Assembly (NCBI RefSeq): GCF_900096895.1
Contig: NZ_FMYO01000001.1
Coordinates: 62,001-126,000 of the forward strand
Source of the DNA: Acinetobacter kookii
Lineage (GTDB): Bacteria; Pseudomonadota; Gammaproteobacteria; Pseudomonadales; Moraxellaceae
Length of the DNA stretch: 64,000 bases
Direction: 5' to 3'
Shown here: in pieces, positions 10,270 to 18,793 of the stretch
Layout of the letters: each line of letters begins with the position of its first letter
How positions within the stretch are numbered: position 1 is the first letter of the stretch
Notes under the pieces: model-generated
Seen by the model: only the letters and a program-made list of their open reading frames with translations
The model's database searches: none
What the model was told of the DNA's origin: nothing
Program-made: the position numbers and the translations under genes

Positions 10270-11169
10270 ATGCTGTCCGATCTTGATGATTTTTATTGCT
10301 TTGCCTTGGTGGTGGAACATGGAGGGTTTAGCGCAGCAGAACGTGCAACCGATATTCCAAAATCAAAATTAAGCCGCCGCGTTTACAATCTGGAAGAACA
10401 TTTAGGCGTGCGGCTGATCCAGCGCAGTTCCCGCCATTTTGCCGTAACCGACATTGGCATGAATATTTACCGCCATGCCCAGGTCATGATGAATGCGGCA
10501 CAAGCGGCCCACGATCTGGTCGATCATCTCAGCATTCAGCCACGCGGTGTGATTAAGGTCAGCCTGCCTGTTTCAATTGCGCAAAATGAAATTGCCAAGA
10601 TTTTACCGAAATTCCTGAAAACCTATCCTGAAATTAAGGTACAGCTCATTGTCAGTAACCGCCGTGTCGATATCATCAATGAAGGCATTGATGTGGCACT
10701 CCGGGTACGTTCTAATCTGGATGATGACCCGAATCTGGTTTTACGCAAATTTGAAAATATCGAACAGCACCTGTTTGCCAGCCAAGCCTACCTGAATGAA
10801 TTTGGCGACTTAAAACAGCCGGAAGATTTAAGCGATCATCAAATTCTCAGCATGTCGGATGAGCATTTAGACCAGTATATTGTTGTACACGATAATAAAA
10901 AACAGCAGAAGAAAATCAAGGTCAATCCCCTGGTGATGGGGTCTGACCTGATGATGCTGGCACAACTGGCACGACAAAATTGCGGGATTGTGTTATTGCC
11001 GGACAGCATTGTTCAGGACTATGTTCAAAGTGGTGAACTGGTACGTGTACTACCGGACTGGAAAGCACCGCATGGTATTTTTCATGCAGTCTATCCTTCA
11101 CGCCGTGGCTTGCTCCCGGCGGTCCGTGTCTTTATCGACTATTTGGTGGAACAGCTCAGCAAGTATTAA
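10270..11169 (+). CDS. LysR family transcriptional regulator
   Basis: A 299-residue LysR regulator. The N-terminal HTH is LDDFYCFALVVEHGGFSAAE followed by DIPKSKLSRRVYNLEEHLGV (about residues 5-60); the C-terminal part is a two-lobed effector domain starting near GVIKVSLPVSIAQNEIAKIL. It resembles the CrgA/DsdC-like group that often regulates quinone or NAD(P)H oxidoreductases, but the target is not visible here, since the genes on both sides are on the same strand or far away. It follows the sirtuin by about 100 bases with its own inverted repeat upstream. Confidence 0.88.
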   Translation: MLSDLDDFYCFALVVEHGGFSAAERATDIPKSKLSRRVYNLEEHLGVRLIQRSSRHFAVTDIGMNIYRHAQVMMNAAQAAHDLVDHLSIQPRGVIKVSLPVSIAQNEIAKILPKFLKTYPEIKVQLIVSNRRVDIINEGIDVALRVRSNLDDDPNLVLRKFENIEQHLFASQAYLNEFGDLKQPEDLSDHQILSMSDEHLDQYIVVHDNKKQQKKIKVNPLVMGSDLMMLAQLARQNCGIVLLPDSIVQDYVQSGELVRVLPDWKAPHGIFHAVYPSRRGLLPAVRVFIDYLVEQLSKY

Positions 11170-11324
11170 TACCTATACCTCTGCTTGGAAAAACAATCTT
11201 GGAAAACAATCAGGTTTATCTTCAAGCCAGCGGACAATGCCTTTGAGTTGTTAATTGCACACTATAAACAGCTAGCCTGATCACAAAAAAGTAAAATTCA
11301 CTTGAGTAATACAAAATTTTAGGC

Positions 11325-11405
11325 AAAAAAAAGCTTATCCGAGGTGGATAAGCTTATAAACTTTAAATAAGGAAAAATAAGAAACTACAGCTAGAATCTA
11401 TAGTT
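11325..11405 (-). ncRNA. Small RNA of a three-member family (chromosomal copy)
   Basis: Read on the minus strand it has a conserved core CTGTAGTTTCTTA, then a pyrimidine-rich CCTTA stretch, AAGTTTATAAGC, and a terminator hairpin GCTTATCC/GGATAAGC followed by eight T. The same order of elements is found at 50936-51030 and 51383-51470 in the prophage. A TACTAT or TATAGA box lies just upstream. The layout resembles the Acinetobacter group I / phage C4-like antisense RNAs as I remember them. The exact 5' end is not fixed. Confidence 0.6.
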
Positions 11406-11594
11406 GTATAGTACAAAGAAAAAATATATAAATCTAATATATAAAATATATTACAAAATAATAATAAAAATAATTTTATTATATAAATTAACAACTTAAA
11501 TTAAAATTAATAGATTTTAAAACTTTATTTGAACATAAAATCAACAATTCTATACCAAAGTATAAAACAATCTATTTCATTTTATCTTTCTCGT

Positions 11595-12389
11595 TTAAAT
11601 TTCAGGATATGTACCGGTACCTTCTGGCCAAGGAGATAAAAGCTCAAAACCGGTATCTGTTACAGCAACCATGTGTTCCCATTGGGCGGTTAAGGAACGG
11701 TCAGCAGTCACTACGGTCCAACCATCTTTAAGCTCTTTGACACGCGCCTTGCCTGCATTGACCATCGGTTCAATGGTAAAAACCATGCCCTTTTTAAGGA
11801 TCAGACCTTGACCAGGCTGCCCATAATGCAGCACATTCGGCTGTTCATGATAAACCTTGCCAATGCCATGACCGCAATACTCACGGACAATGCTATAACC
11901 TTCACGATGAGCCACCGATTGAATGGCAAAACCGATATCGCCTAAAGTTGCGCCCGGTTTCACCGCATGAATGCCGGCCACCATGGCTTCATAGGTGGTT
12001 TCAACCAGTTTTTTCGCTTCCGGTTTTACATTTCCGACATAATACATCCGGCTGGTATCGCCAAAATAACCATCTTTAATGATTGCCACATCAATATTGA
12101 TAATGTCACCATCCTGCAAAATGGTGTTTGGCGATGGGATACCGTGACACACCACTTCATTTGGAGAGATACAGGTGGTTTTGGTGTAGCCATAATAGCC
12201 TACATTGGCCGGAATTACTTTTAAGGTATTCACAATAAAATCATTACAGATATCATCCAGATACTCCGTACTTACTCCAGGCTTGACATACTTCCCTATC
12301 ATCTCCAAAACCTGAGCAGCCAAACGTCCGGAAATACGGAGTTTCTCTAAATCTTGCTCAGTTTTAATGGTAATAGTGGAAGCTTTCAT
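11595..12389 (-). CDS. map: Type I methionine aminopeptidase
   Basis: A 264-residue MetAP that removes the initiator methionine from nascent proteins. All five metal ligands can be seen: the two aspartates in NIDVAIIKDGYFGD, histidine in CGHGIGKVYHEQP, glutamate in FTIEPMVNAG and glutamate in TAQWEHMVAV. Length is that of the E. coli enzyme (264). It stands alone, with an AT-rich 400-base gap holding the sRNA downstream. No paralogue in the window. Confidence 0.95.
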   Translation of the reverse strand: MKASTITIKTEQDLEKLRISGRLAAQVLEMIGKYVKPGVSTEYLDDICNDFIVNTLKVIPANVGYYGYTKTTCISPNEVVCHGIPSPNTILQDGDIINIDVAIIKDGYFGDTSRMYYVGNVKPEAKKLVETTYEAMVAGIHAVKPGATLGDIGFAIQSVAHREGYSIVREYCGHGIGKVYHEQPNVLHYGQPGQGLILKKGMVFTIEPMVNAGKARVKELKDGWTVVTADRSLTAQWEHMVAVTDTGFELLSPWPEGTGTYPEI

Positions 12390-12648
12390 TGCATCATCCT
12401 CAGGAATAAGGCTTATGATTATAGTCCTTTTACATTAATTTTGTTTAATATGAGCAGATAAACAGTGGAGTTTTGAACCTTTTTAGCCAACTGTGTGATT
12501 AATTTATATACATTTAAATAACCCTAACCGAAAATTAAAAAATTACTTAAATAATTAAAAAAGAATAATATTTTATATTTTTTTATTTTTTACCCATTAA
12601 TCAAATATATAAATAGACTTAAATTTTCCCAGTTGCTCATTTTAGTGG

Positions 12649-12732
12649 ATGATTAAATTACTAAAATTTATAAGTCTCATAAAAGGAACTATAAAAAAGC
12701 GCGGATATCCTCTAAAATCGCTTTTTTTTTTA
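12649..12732 (+). promoter_or_regulatory. Leader with hairpin upstream of brnQ
   Basis: The brnQ leader has AAAAAAGCG (12693-12701) and CGCTTTTTTTTT (12719-12730) forming a weak stem of three GC pairs plus AT pairs, with a long T run: a possible terminator or attenuator 17 bases before brnQ. A short frame from ATG 12649 begins MIKLLKFISLIKG, rich in Ile and Leu, and runs into the hairpin. It could be a leader peptide for branched-chain amino-acid attenuation, but it has no clear ribosome site. The remaining 12390-12648 is AT-rich with no feature seen. Confidence 0.35.
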
Positions 12733-12748
12733 ATTCCTCTCCCCATTT

Positions 12749-14041
12749 ATGACAAATCTCCGTACAAGGGATATTATTGCCTTGGGTTTTATGACTTTTG
12801 CACTTTTTATTGGTGCGGGCAATATTATCTTTCCACCAATTGTCGCTCAACAAGCGGGTGAACATGTATGGTTAGCTGCTTTAGGTTTTCTGATTACCGC
12901 AGTTGGTCTGCCTGTTATCACCATTATGGCACTGTCACGTGTAGAAGGATCAATCCAGAATTTAAGTTCGCCTTTGGGTAAAGTCGCCAGTCTGATTTTA
13001 ACCATTGTATGTTATCTAGCTGTTGGTCCTTTATTTGCAACGCCTCGTACAGCCACGGTTTCCTATGAAATCGGTTTTTCTTCTTATTTTGGAACATCAA
13101 GTAGCAGTCTGCTCATTTATAGTGCAATTTATTTTGCAGTCGTCACTGCTATTTCCTTATACCCCAATAAACTGCTCGACACTGTCGGTCATTTCCTGGC
13201 ACCTTTAAAGATTATTTCTTTGGCGGTATTAGGTATCGCCGCATTTGTCATTCCTGCCGGATTCATTCCACCTGCAATTAACAATTATGTTGCTGCCCCG
13301 GTTTCTGAAGGTTTTGTCAATGGCTACTTAACCATGGACACTTTGGGTGCATTGGTTTTCGGTATTGTCATTATTCACGCGATTCATTCACGTGGCGTAA
13401 CGGATAAAAAACTGGTCACCAAGTATGCCGTGATTGCCAGCCTGATTTCTGGTGTAGGTTTAACTCTGGTTTATTTAAGCCTGTTCAAGCTCGGTTTAGG
13501 CAGCCATGAAGTCGCGCCAAATGCAGCCAATGGTGCAGTGATCCTGCATGCCTATGTGCAGCATGCTTTTGGTGATATTGGCTCGGTGTTCCTGACCGGC
13601 ATGATTTTCCTGGCCTGTATGGTCACAGCGATTGGTTTAACCTGTGCATGTGCAGAATACTTCTCGGAACTGACCAAAGTTCCTTATAAAATTTTGGTTT
13701 TCATTTTAGTGGGATTCTCTTTCATCATTTCAAACCTCGGTTTAACCAAACTGATTGCAGTATCTGTGCCTGTTTTAAGTGCCATTTATCCACCGGCAAT
13801 TGTGGTGATTCTACTGAGCTTCTTGTGGAAATTTTTCAACAAGCCCGCTTATGTGGTTGCACCCGTCACTGCAGTGGCTTTGCTATTCGGTATTTTTGAC
13901 GGCCTGAAAGTTGCAGGACTCGAAGCATACTTACCGGGTTTCATTCAAAATTTACCTTTAAATGCACAAAATTTAGCCTGGCTGATTCCCTCTATTATTG
14001 TGCTGATTATTGCCATCGTCATCGACAAAGTTAGAAAATAA
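12749..14041 (+). CDS. brnQ: Branched-chain amino acid transport system II carrier protein
   Basis: A 430-residue inner-membrane carrier with about 12 helices, importing leucine, isoleucine and valine with sodium or protons. The N-terminus shows the LIVCS family signature [18 protein letters not shown], followed by [21 protein letters not shown]-terminal hydrophobic segments end in IVIDKVRK. The leader contains a possible attenuator and a T-rich hairpin. A terminator (ACCCA/TGGGT) follows about 75 bases after the stop. Confidence 0.93.
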   Translation: MTNLRTRDIIALGFMTFALFIGAGNIIFPPIVAQQAGEHVWLAALGFLITAVGLPVITIMALSRVEGSIQNLSSPLGKVASLILTIVCYLAVGPLFATPRTATVSYEIGFSSYFGTSSSSLLIYSAIYFAVVTAISLYPNKLLDTVGHFLAPLKIISLAVLGIAAFVIPAGFIPPAINNYVAAPVSEGFVNGYLTMDTLGALVFGIVIIHAIHSRGVTDKKLVTKYAVIASLISGVGLTLVYLSLFKLGLGSHEVAPNAANGAVILHAYVQHAFGDIGSVFLTGMIFLACMVTAIGLTCACAEYFSELTKVPYKILVFILVGFSFIISNLGLTKLIAVSVPVLSAIYPPAIVVILLSFLWKFFNKPAYVVAPVTAVALLFGIFDGLKVAGLEAYLPGFIQNLPLNAQNLAWLIPSIIVLIIAIVIDKVRK

Positions 14042-14110
14042 CCGCTGTTGATAGGATTAAAATCTCGTTTTACCCAAACCAGATTTTAACCGTGATCAAT
14101 AAAATGCCAT

Positions 14111-14134
14111 GTTTTACCCAAACTGGGTTTTATT
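14111..14134 (+). terminator. Terminator after brnQ
   Basis: Stem ACCCA/TGGGT with loop AAC and a T-rich tail. A near repeat of GTTTTACCCAAAC lies 40 bases upstream, but that copy lacks the closing TGGGT arm. Confidence 0.6.
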
Positions 14135-14500
14135 GTTTACATTCTCATCGCCCCAATACGGTTTGTTAAAAATATAAAATCAGCCCTACCAGGCAAATTA
14201 TCCCTGTAATCTCCTTTCAGACATTGATGCACTTCCAGACTGGCATCAATATTGCTTCTTTATATTCACTATTGTTGTAACTTTAATGGTTTCTCATTCA
14301 CAAGCAGATGATAAGCATAGATATATGCTTAAAAATAACCAATATTCATGTGAATAAGGTCATCATGTTTATTTATGCATTAACATGCTTTTATTACAAA
14401 ATAATGACATTTACTATTGAAATGAAATGAAATAACAAGTACAACATTAGAAACTAATCTGACTAAAACAATTAGGTTTAGGTCAATAAACAACCGGAGG
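14135..14500. other. Non-coding stretch between brnQ and a small membrane protein
   Basis: No convincing frame. The last 100 bases are AT-rich and presumably hold the promoter of the gene at 14508. Nothing else is recognised. Confidence 0.4.
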
Positions 14501-14507
14501 GGTGGAG

Positions 14508-14750
14508 ATGTTATCATTACATTTCAATAAAGAAATCTTCATTAACGCTCTAAAAGCAAATAAGAATATGGTCACTTATCTGAGTACCACTGCTGCTCTG
14601 CTTGTGACGCTCATTATTCATGGTTTAATTCAAGGCAATTTAAAGCCTGAATTCTTCATATATGCTTTTATTGTATCGGTGGCTTTCTATGTGTGGGCTA
14701 TAGTCGATCAGAAATATCGTTACCAGAAGCAGAATACATCTACAGAATAA
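14508..14750 (+). CDS. Small inner-membrane protein, two helices
   Basis: An 80-residue protein from ATG 14508, seven bases after a strong CCGGAGG; the GTG at 14502 overlaps this ribosome site and is rejected. Two hydrophobic segments are visible (STTAALLVTLIIHGLIQG and FFIYAFIVSVAFYVWAIV) with a charged C-terminal tail. The family is not recognised. A hairpin follows the stop, so it is monocistronic. Confidence 0.7.
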   Translation: MLSLHFNKEIFINALKANKNMVTYLSTTAALLVTLIIHGLIQGNLKPEFFIYAFIVSVAFYVWAIVDQKYRYQKQNTSTE

Positions 14751-14776
14751 AAGATGGGTGAACTATCACCCATCTT
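14751..14776. terminator. Hairpin between convergent genes
   Basis: Perfect stem AAGATGGGTG/CACCCATCTT with a 6-base loop, between the convergent genes at 14508 and 14825. There is no long T run on the plus side, so it is a weak terminator or one for both strands. Confidence 0.6.
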
Positions 14777-14824
14777 AAAAAGAACTAAAAAGATTAATGA
14801 TCAAGTACTTAAAAAAAAAAGCCA

Positions 14825-15295
14825 TCAAATTAAAATCTTGCCCAAGCCCCTCATTGTACCCAGCAATAATCCTGCTGTAGCCCCCAATTCCCCGACGATC
14901 AGCAAAATCATTGCACTGCTCAGCATCCATTTCGGTAAATGCCAACGTCCCACCTGATGCGGTTGCTTAAACTGATTGGTGGTATCTTTCAGCCAGCCAT
15001 GCAATATATAGCTTAAAATTGAAAAGCTAAAAAAGAAAAGATTGATCAATACCAAGATTAAATTGAGCAGTTCATTCCATACTGAAAAATAGGCTAAAAC
15101 TGCAATAATCAGGCTGGCAGGTGCATAGAGCAAACTGCTTCTATGCGCAATATCGACATAATAATGCGCACGTGCCTGTGCTGACTGCCTGATTTGATAA
15201 TATTTCCATATTCCGGTCAGCATCCCCACCCAAAGAAAAATACCGCTAAATAGCACTGCCCAAGCTACGGCCTGCGTTAAATTTTCCGCTTCCAT
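14825..15295 (-). CDS. Membrane protein, about four helices
   Basis: A 156-residue protein with hydrophobic segments at about 9-30, 55-75, 77-97 and 125-150, and a short basic loop (KDTTNQFKQPHQVGRWHLPK) before the last helix. No cofactor residues or known motif are recognised. The start ATG 15295 lies about 120 bases from the divergent hydrolase gene, sharing the promoter region. Confidence 0.65.
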   Translation of the reverse strand: MEAENLTQAVAWAVLFSGIFLWVGMLTGIWKYYQIRQSAQARAHYYVDIAHRSSLLYAPASLIIAVLAYFSVWNELLNLILVLINLFFFSFSILSYILHGWLKDTTNQFKQPHQVGRWHLPKWMLSSAMILLIVGELGATAGLLLGTMRGLGKILI

Positions 15296-15413
15296 TGATT
15301 TATATCCTTATTTTTAGACCGTTATTTTGACTTTAAAGTCATTCATTTTACAAGTTTCTTTTTAGAACTTAGCTACAGTAGTCATCATACCCACTTATCC
15401 TATATTCCCTCAT

Positions 15414-16280
15414 ATGAACACTTTTGAAGCATTAACAATTACCTGTAAAGATGGATATTCACTCAGCGCTCGCTTTTATACGGCCAGCGCTATGCAAAAA
15501 AAGAATTGTCCCGTCCTCATCTGCCCAGCAACCGGGATTACCCAAAATTTTTATCAAGCTTTTGCAGAATGGTTAACCACGCAAGGCTATGATGTTTTGA
15601 GTTTTGACTTCCGCGGAATTGGCCGTTCTTTACATGGTCCGGTTAGCCAATCTGAAGCCAGTATTGTAGATTGGGGGCAACTGGATATTCCTGCTGCAAT
15701 AGAAACCTTATTATATAAAACTCAAGCAGATCAGGTCATTTTAGTGGGTCACAGTGCTGGCGGTCAGCTTTTGGGTATTGTGCCTAACCATGAAAAAGTA
15801 GCCAAAGTCGTCGCGGTTTCAGGCTCAACAGGACATGTTAAAGGCTTAAAGGGCCGTACCAGATTGCTCGCTCCTGTCATGTTTAATGTCATTTTTCCAT
15901 TGGCACGTATTACCAAAGGATATGGCCCAACCCAGGCTATCGGCATGGGCGAAAACTTGCCTAAAGATGTGGCACGTGAATGGGCACAGTTCTGTAGCAA
16001 ACCAGGTTATATCATCAACGCAATTGGTAAAAAAGTGGCATCCGCACATGATTATCACAACCAGATCACCTGTCCAATTACGTCCATTTGGGCAACGGAT
16101 GATGAGATCGCCACTCAAGCCAATGTGAAAGACCTGCTGCGTTTATATCCCAAAGCACATACAGAAATGATTGAACTGCAACCGCAGGAATATGGGCACA
16201 AAGGCATAGGTCATATGCTGATGTTTAGGAAATCTCATCAAAACTTGTGGCCGGTGATTGAACAGCACCTATCTGTCTAG
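15414..16280 (+). CDS. Alpha/beta hydrolase
   Basis: A 288-residue hydrolase with an oxyanion loop ICPATGITQNFYQAFAEWL, FDFRGIGRSLHG, the nucleophile elbow GHSAG (LVGHSAGGQLLG), the acid in IWATDDEIAT and the histidine near GHKGIGHMLMFR. It resembles the predicted alpha/beta hydrolases of the COG4757 type. No signal peptide. The ATG at 15414 has only a weak upstream ribosome site, but the MNTFEALTITCKDGYSLSAR start fits the family. Confidence 0.82.
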   Translation: MNTFEALTITCKDGYSLSARFYTASAMQKKNCPVLICPATGITQNFYQAFAEWLTTQGYDVLSFDFRGIGRSLHGPVSQSEASIVDWGQLDIPAAIETLLYKTQADQVILVGHSAGGQLLGIVPNHEKVAKVVAVSGSTGHVKGLKGRTRLLAPVMFNVIFPLARITKGYGPTQAIGMGENLPKDVAREWAQFCSKPGYIINAIGKKVASAHDYHNQITCPITSIWATDDEIATQANVKDLLRLYPKAHTEMIELQPQEYGHKGIGHMLMFRKSHQNLWPVIEQHLSV

Positions 16281-16349
16281 TTTCCTTTTTCATTCTTCAC
16301 CATTTGATCCGTTATCTGCTGCAATATTTTCTATTTTCATCACTCAAAA

Positions 16350-16392
16350 TGCATACGGCACCTGATGTATTGCTACACAGGTGCCGTATGCA
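16350..16392. repeat. 15-bp perfect inverted repeat TGCATACGGCACCTG / CAGGTGCCGTATGCA
   Basis: A GC-rich perfect palindrome with a 13-base loop, between two genes on the same strand and 158 bases before the Lrp gene. There is no T run after it, so a simple intrinsic terminator is not clear. It may be an operator or a structured RNA end. Confidence 0.6.
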
Positions 16393-16550
16393 CACTCAAG
16401 GTTATTGACCCAAACAACTCTGAGTTGATGTGCTTATATTAGCAACCTTTGTACCAATAATTTTGCCTAACTTTCCATGATTTTTCTTTTAAACAGCATA
16501 TTCATGCTATAAATAACATTTATTCAGAAGAATCTTTTGCAGTTTGTGTT

Positions 16551-17036
16551 ATGAAGGAAAATAATTACAGTTTGGACAAGATTGACCGCCGTATTCTTGC
16601 TGAACTTCACCGTGATGGCCGTTTAACGGTGACGCAACTGGCTGAAAAAGTCGGTTTGTCTTCCTCTCCTTGCTGGACGCGTCTTAAGCGTCTGGAAAAC
16701 CTGAAAGTCATTGATAGCTATACCGCCAATATCAATCCCAAGGCGATTGGTATTAATGAGCTGTTTTTTATTGAGATTACCCTGGAACGTCATGATGATG
16801 AAATTCTGGAACAGTTTAGTGAAGCCCTAGCCAATATGCCTGAAGTGGTGGAAGCCCATTTGGTCACGGGAGATTATGATTATCTGGTCAAAGTTGCGGT
16901 AAAAAATTCGGAACACTATGAGCGTTTTCTGCGTAAAAATTTATATTGCATGAATGGAATCCGTCATACCCGTTCGATTTTTGCCTTAAGGCCTTTAAAA
17001 CTGGCCAATACTGCCGATTTAATGATGATTGAATAA
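16551..17036 (+). CDS. Lrp/AsnC family transcriptional regulator
   Basis: A 161-residue regulator with the N-terminal HTH (LDKIDRRILAELHRDGRLTV, then LAEKVGLSSSPCWTRLKRLE) and a C-terminal RAM domain (EVVEAHLVTGDYDYLVKVAV, which binds amino acids). Length and layout match Lrp rather than AsnC pairs. A terminator lies about 110 bases after the stop, so it is monocistronic. It is the last gene that looks chromosomal before the prophage. Confidence 0.9.
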   Translation: MKENNYSLDKIDRRILAELHRDGRLTVTQLAEKVGLSSSPCWTRLKRLENLKVIDSYTANINPKAIGINELFFIEITLERHDDEILEQFSEALANMPEVVEAHLVTGDYDYLVKVAVKNSEHYERFLRKNLYCMNGIRHTRSIFALRPLKLANTADLMMIE

Positions 17037-17143
17037 TCTGAAAGATTAAGAATTTCAATCACACAAACGAATGTATTTATGTTTTAATACGCGCAGTATG
17101 AGATGAGCCTCTTACAGTATGTGCCCTGGATGTGCATACGACT

Positions 17144-17166
17144 AGCCCCTAACCATGGGGCTTTTT
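17144..17166 (+). terminator. Terminator after the Lrp-type gene
   Basis: Stem AGCCCC/GGGGCT, 7-base loop and five T. It lies at the left border of the prophage. Confidence 0.75.
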
Positions 17167-17376
17167 AATGCCTGAAATCAACAACTTAAAATTAATCGGC
17201 GTAAAACTGGCGTAAATACAAAGTTATCCACAGGTAATAACTGCTTGTTAGTATTAATTATATCATCTGATTTATGAGCAAAACACTGAATTATAAAAAT
17301 GAAAACATGGGAATATTTTCACATCAAGCAGATATTAAAGCATGGGGAAATATTTAGAATTTTTGTAGACTCAAAT
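17167..17376. other. Probable left border zone of the prophage (attL not resolved)
   Basis: Between the last chromosomal-looking gene and the first prophage gene there is about 200 bases with no gene. An attachment site should lie here or slightly left, but the right end of the prophage is outside the window, so no direct repeat can be compared. No tRNA or tmRNA end is seen. Confidence 0.35.
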
Positions 17377-17405
17377 AAAAAACCGCCCTTTCAGGCGGTA
17401 TTTTT
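17377..17405. terminator. Terminator at the left edge of the prophage
   Basis: Stem ACCGCC/GGCGGT with A and T runs on both sides, directly after the stop of the antirepressor gene. Confidence 0.8.
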
Positions 17406-17406
17406 G

Positions 17407-18204
17407 TTATTTCAGTAATCTGTATCGTTCATGCGGAAATGTTTTCAGTTCAAACATATGGTCATAGTCATAGGCTGGAAGGCTTATACCAAACTTTTTA
17501 CATAGATCCGATATGGCATGGTTCATAGAGAACATATTGTCATGCAACATATAGACCAGTTGCGGATTGAGTTTGGCCAATGTCGGACTATGGGTATTCC
17601 ACCATGCTTGAAATAGGCGAGCATGACTACAGAGCATTTCTATAGATTGATTTTCATCTATATGAATATCCCCTTTTGCCTTGATCTGCATCGTTTCCAG
17701 GTAATCTACAGCATCTTGAAAATGAATAGCCAAGAGTTCGCTGTAACGTGTGATGCGAAAGTGTTTGTTGTGACGTGACCACATTTCTGCATGAAGTCTG
17801 CGTTCACCTTGAGCACGTCGGTCAACAATTTCTTTAAGTTCAGCTTGCTGTTCTGAGTTTATTTTTACTCGAGTGTCAATTTGCTGCTGCAGAACTTCTT
17901 TTTCCAGTACGTCGAGTACCCATTTGCGGAATTCTTTGGCAACAGCTGTGCGGGCAAAGATTGCTATTAAATGAGCGCCACGTAAAGAAAATATCCGTAA
18001 CGTCAAATTGACGTTAGAGGGGTTCTCGATAACTCTAGTCATTTTAGAGGTAAATTCGTCAGCTTTACGATTAAAGATCTGAGTTACTTTATCTAATCGT
18101 GAATATCCAAGCATTCGAGCTAGTTCAGATGATGTTATCCAAATTTGATCATCATTCTGATTAATTGGATTAAAATTCATGTCATTAAATGATAGACTGT
18201 TCAT
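17407..18204 (-). CDS. Phage antirepressor-like protein (BRO-N/ORF6C type)
   Basis: A 265-residue protein from ATG 18204 with AAGGAG at a good distance; the frame is open further upstream but through the hairpin at 18234-18270. The N-terminal BRO-like domain has WITSSELARMLGYSRLDKVT, FNRKADEF and the signature FSLRGAHLIAIFARTAVAKE, FRKWVLDVLE. The middle is a coiled coil and the C-terminal part is unknown. Such proteins release phage repressors or regulate lysis. It faces an Arc-type regulator across an operator region, as in phage immunity switches. A plus-strand hairpin overlaps its leader. Confidence 0.75.
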   Translation of the reverse strand: MNSLSFNDMNFNPINQNDDQIWITSSELARMLGYSRLDKVTQIFNRKADEFTSKMTRVIENPSNVNLTLRIFSLRGAHLIAIFARTAVAKEFRKWVLDVLEKEVLQQQIDTRVKINSEQQAELKEIVDRRAQGERRLHAEMWSRHNKHFRITRYSELLAIHFQDAVDYLETMQIKAKGDIHIDENQSIEMLCSHARLFQAWWNTHSPTLAKLNPQLVYMLHDNMFSMNHAISDLCKKFGISLPAYDYDHMFELKTFPHERYRLLK

Positions 18205-18233
18205 GTCTAATCTCCTTGCAGGGTTTAGATAGA

Positions 18234-18270
18234 AAGCCCCTCCTTCCGCCAAGTTGTAGGGGCTTTTTTT
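18234..18270 (+). terminator. Plus-strand terminator inside the antirepressor leader
   Basis: Stem AAGCCCCT/AGGGGCTT with seven T on the plus strand, located 30 bases upstream of the antirepressor start and on the opposite strand. It would end a short transcript antisense to the antirepressor start region. No strong promoter for such an RNA was proven. Confidence 0.6.
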
Positions 18271-18316
18271 GTTTTGAACTTTTTAAACTCCACACCCTCA
18301 ATCTGAGGTTATGGAT

Positions 18317-18357
18317 ATTTTGGTTCATATTTAAACCAAAATTAAACCATTGTGGTT
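18317..18357. promoter_or_regulatory. Operators between antirepressor and Arc-type gene
   Basis: Two adjacent inverted repeats: ATTTTGGTT (18317-18325) with AACCAAAAT (18334-18342), and AACCA-TTG-TGGTT (18345-18357). The shared half site is AACCA/TGGTT. They lie about 50 bases before the Arc-type gene and are good candidates for its binding. Confidence 0.6.
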
Positions 18358-18407
18358 CACAAGTCAATCTGTTAAATTGCTTTCTATCAACAAACGGAGC
18401 TCATACA

Positions 18408-18764
18408 ATGACTGAAGATGCACAGCTAAAAATACGACTATCGCAAGAATTGAAATCTATTCTAGAAGAAAGATCTAAATTAAATAATAGAACAATGAAT
18501 GGTGAGATCGTTAACATCTTGGAGCAAGCATTATTAAACACTAAAGCAGACTCTGGCCGTTCTATTTATTTCCAAGACATGAATTGTATTGAAGATTATC
18601 CAAAAGAACCTCTTCATGAAAGGACTGCACGTGTTGAAAGTATGATTTCTGATGTTTTTTATAGAAATCCTCAGTATCAACTAATCAATATTGAAACTTT
18701 AAATGACGGGAAAAAAATACGTTACTGGTACTCTATTCCTAGAAGTGAGAGCTTTAGGGATTAA
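18408..18764 (+). CDS. Arc-type ribbon-helix-helix regulator
   Basis: A 118-residue protein. The first 45 residues are an Arc/Mnt ribbon-helix-helix domain (LKIRLSQELKSILEERSK, NRTMNGEIVNILEQAL); the C-terminal 60 residues are a separate small domain with no family that I recognise. Start ATG 18408 has GGAG ten bases upstream; the longer frame from 18189 is not supported. It likely represses the antirepressor and its own promoter through the AACCA/TGGTT repeats. It is followed 30 bases later by the large HEPN-like gene, possibly in one transcript. Confidence 0.8.
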   Translation: MTEDAQLKIRLSQELKSILEERSKLNNRTMNGEIVNILEQALLNTKADSGRSIYFQDMNCIEDYPKEPLHERTARVESMISDVFYRNPQYQLINIETLNDGKKIRYWYSIPRSESFRD

Positions 18765-18793
18765 ATTTTATTAATTATTACATAAGGGAAATT

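Noticed and set aside
18189..18407. Extended N-terminus of the Arc-type protein
   Set aside because: It runs through the plus-strand terminator and the operators; the family starts at the ATG 18408.
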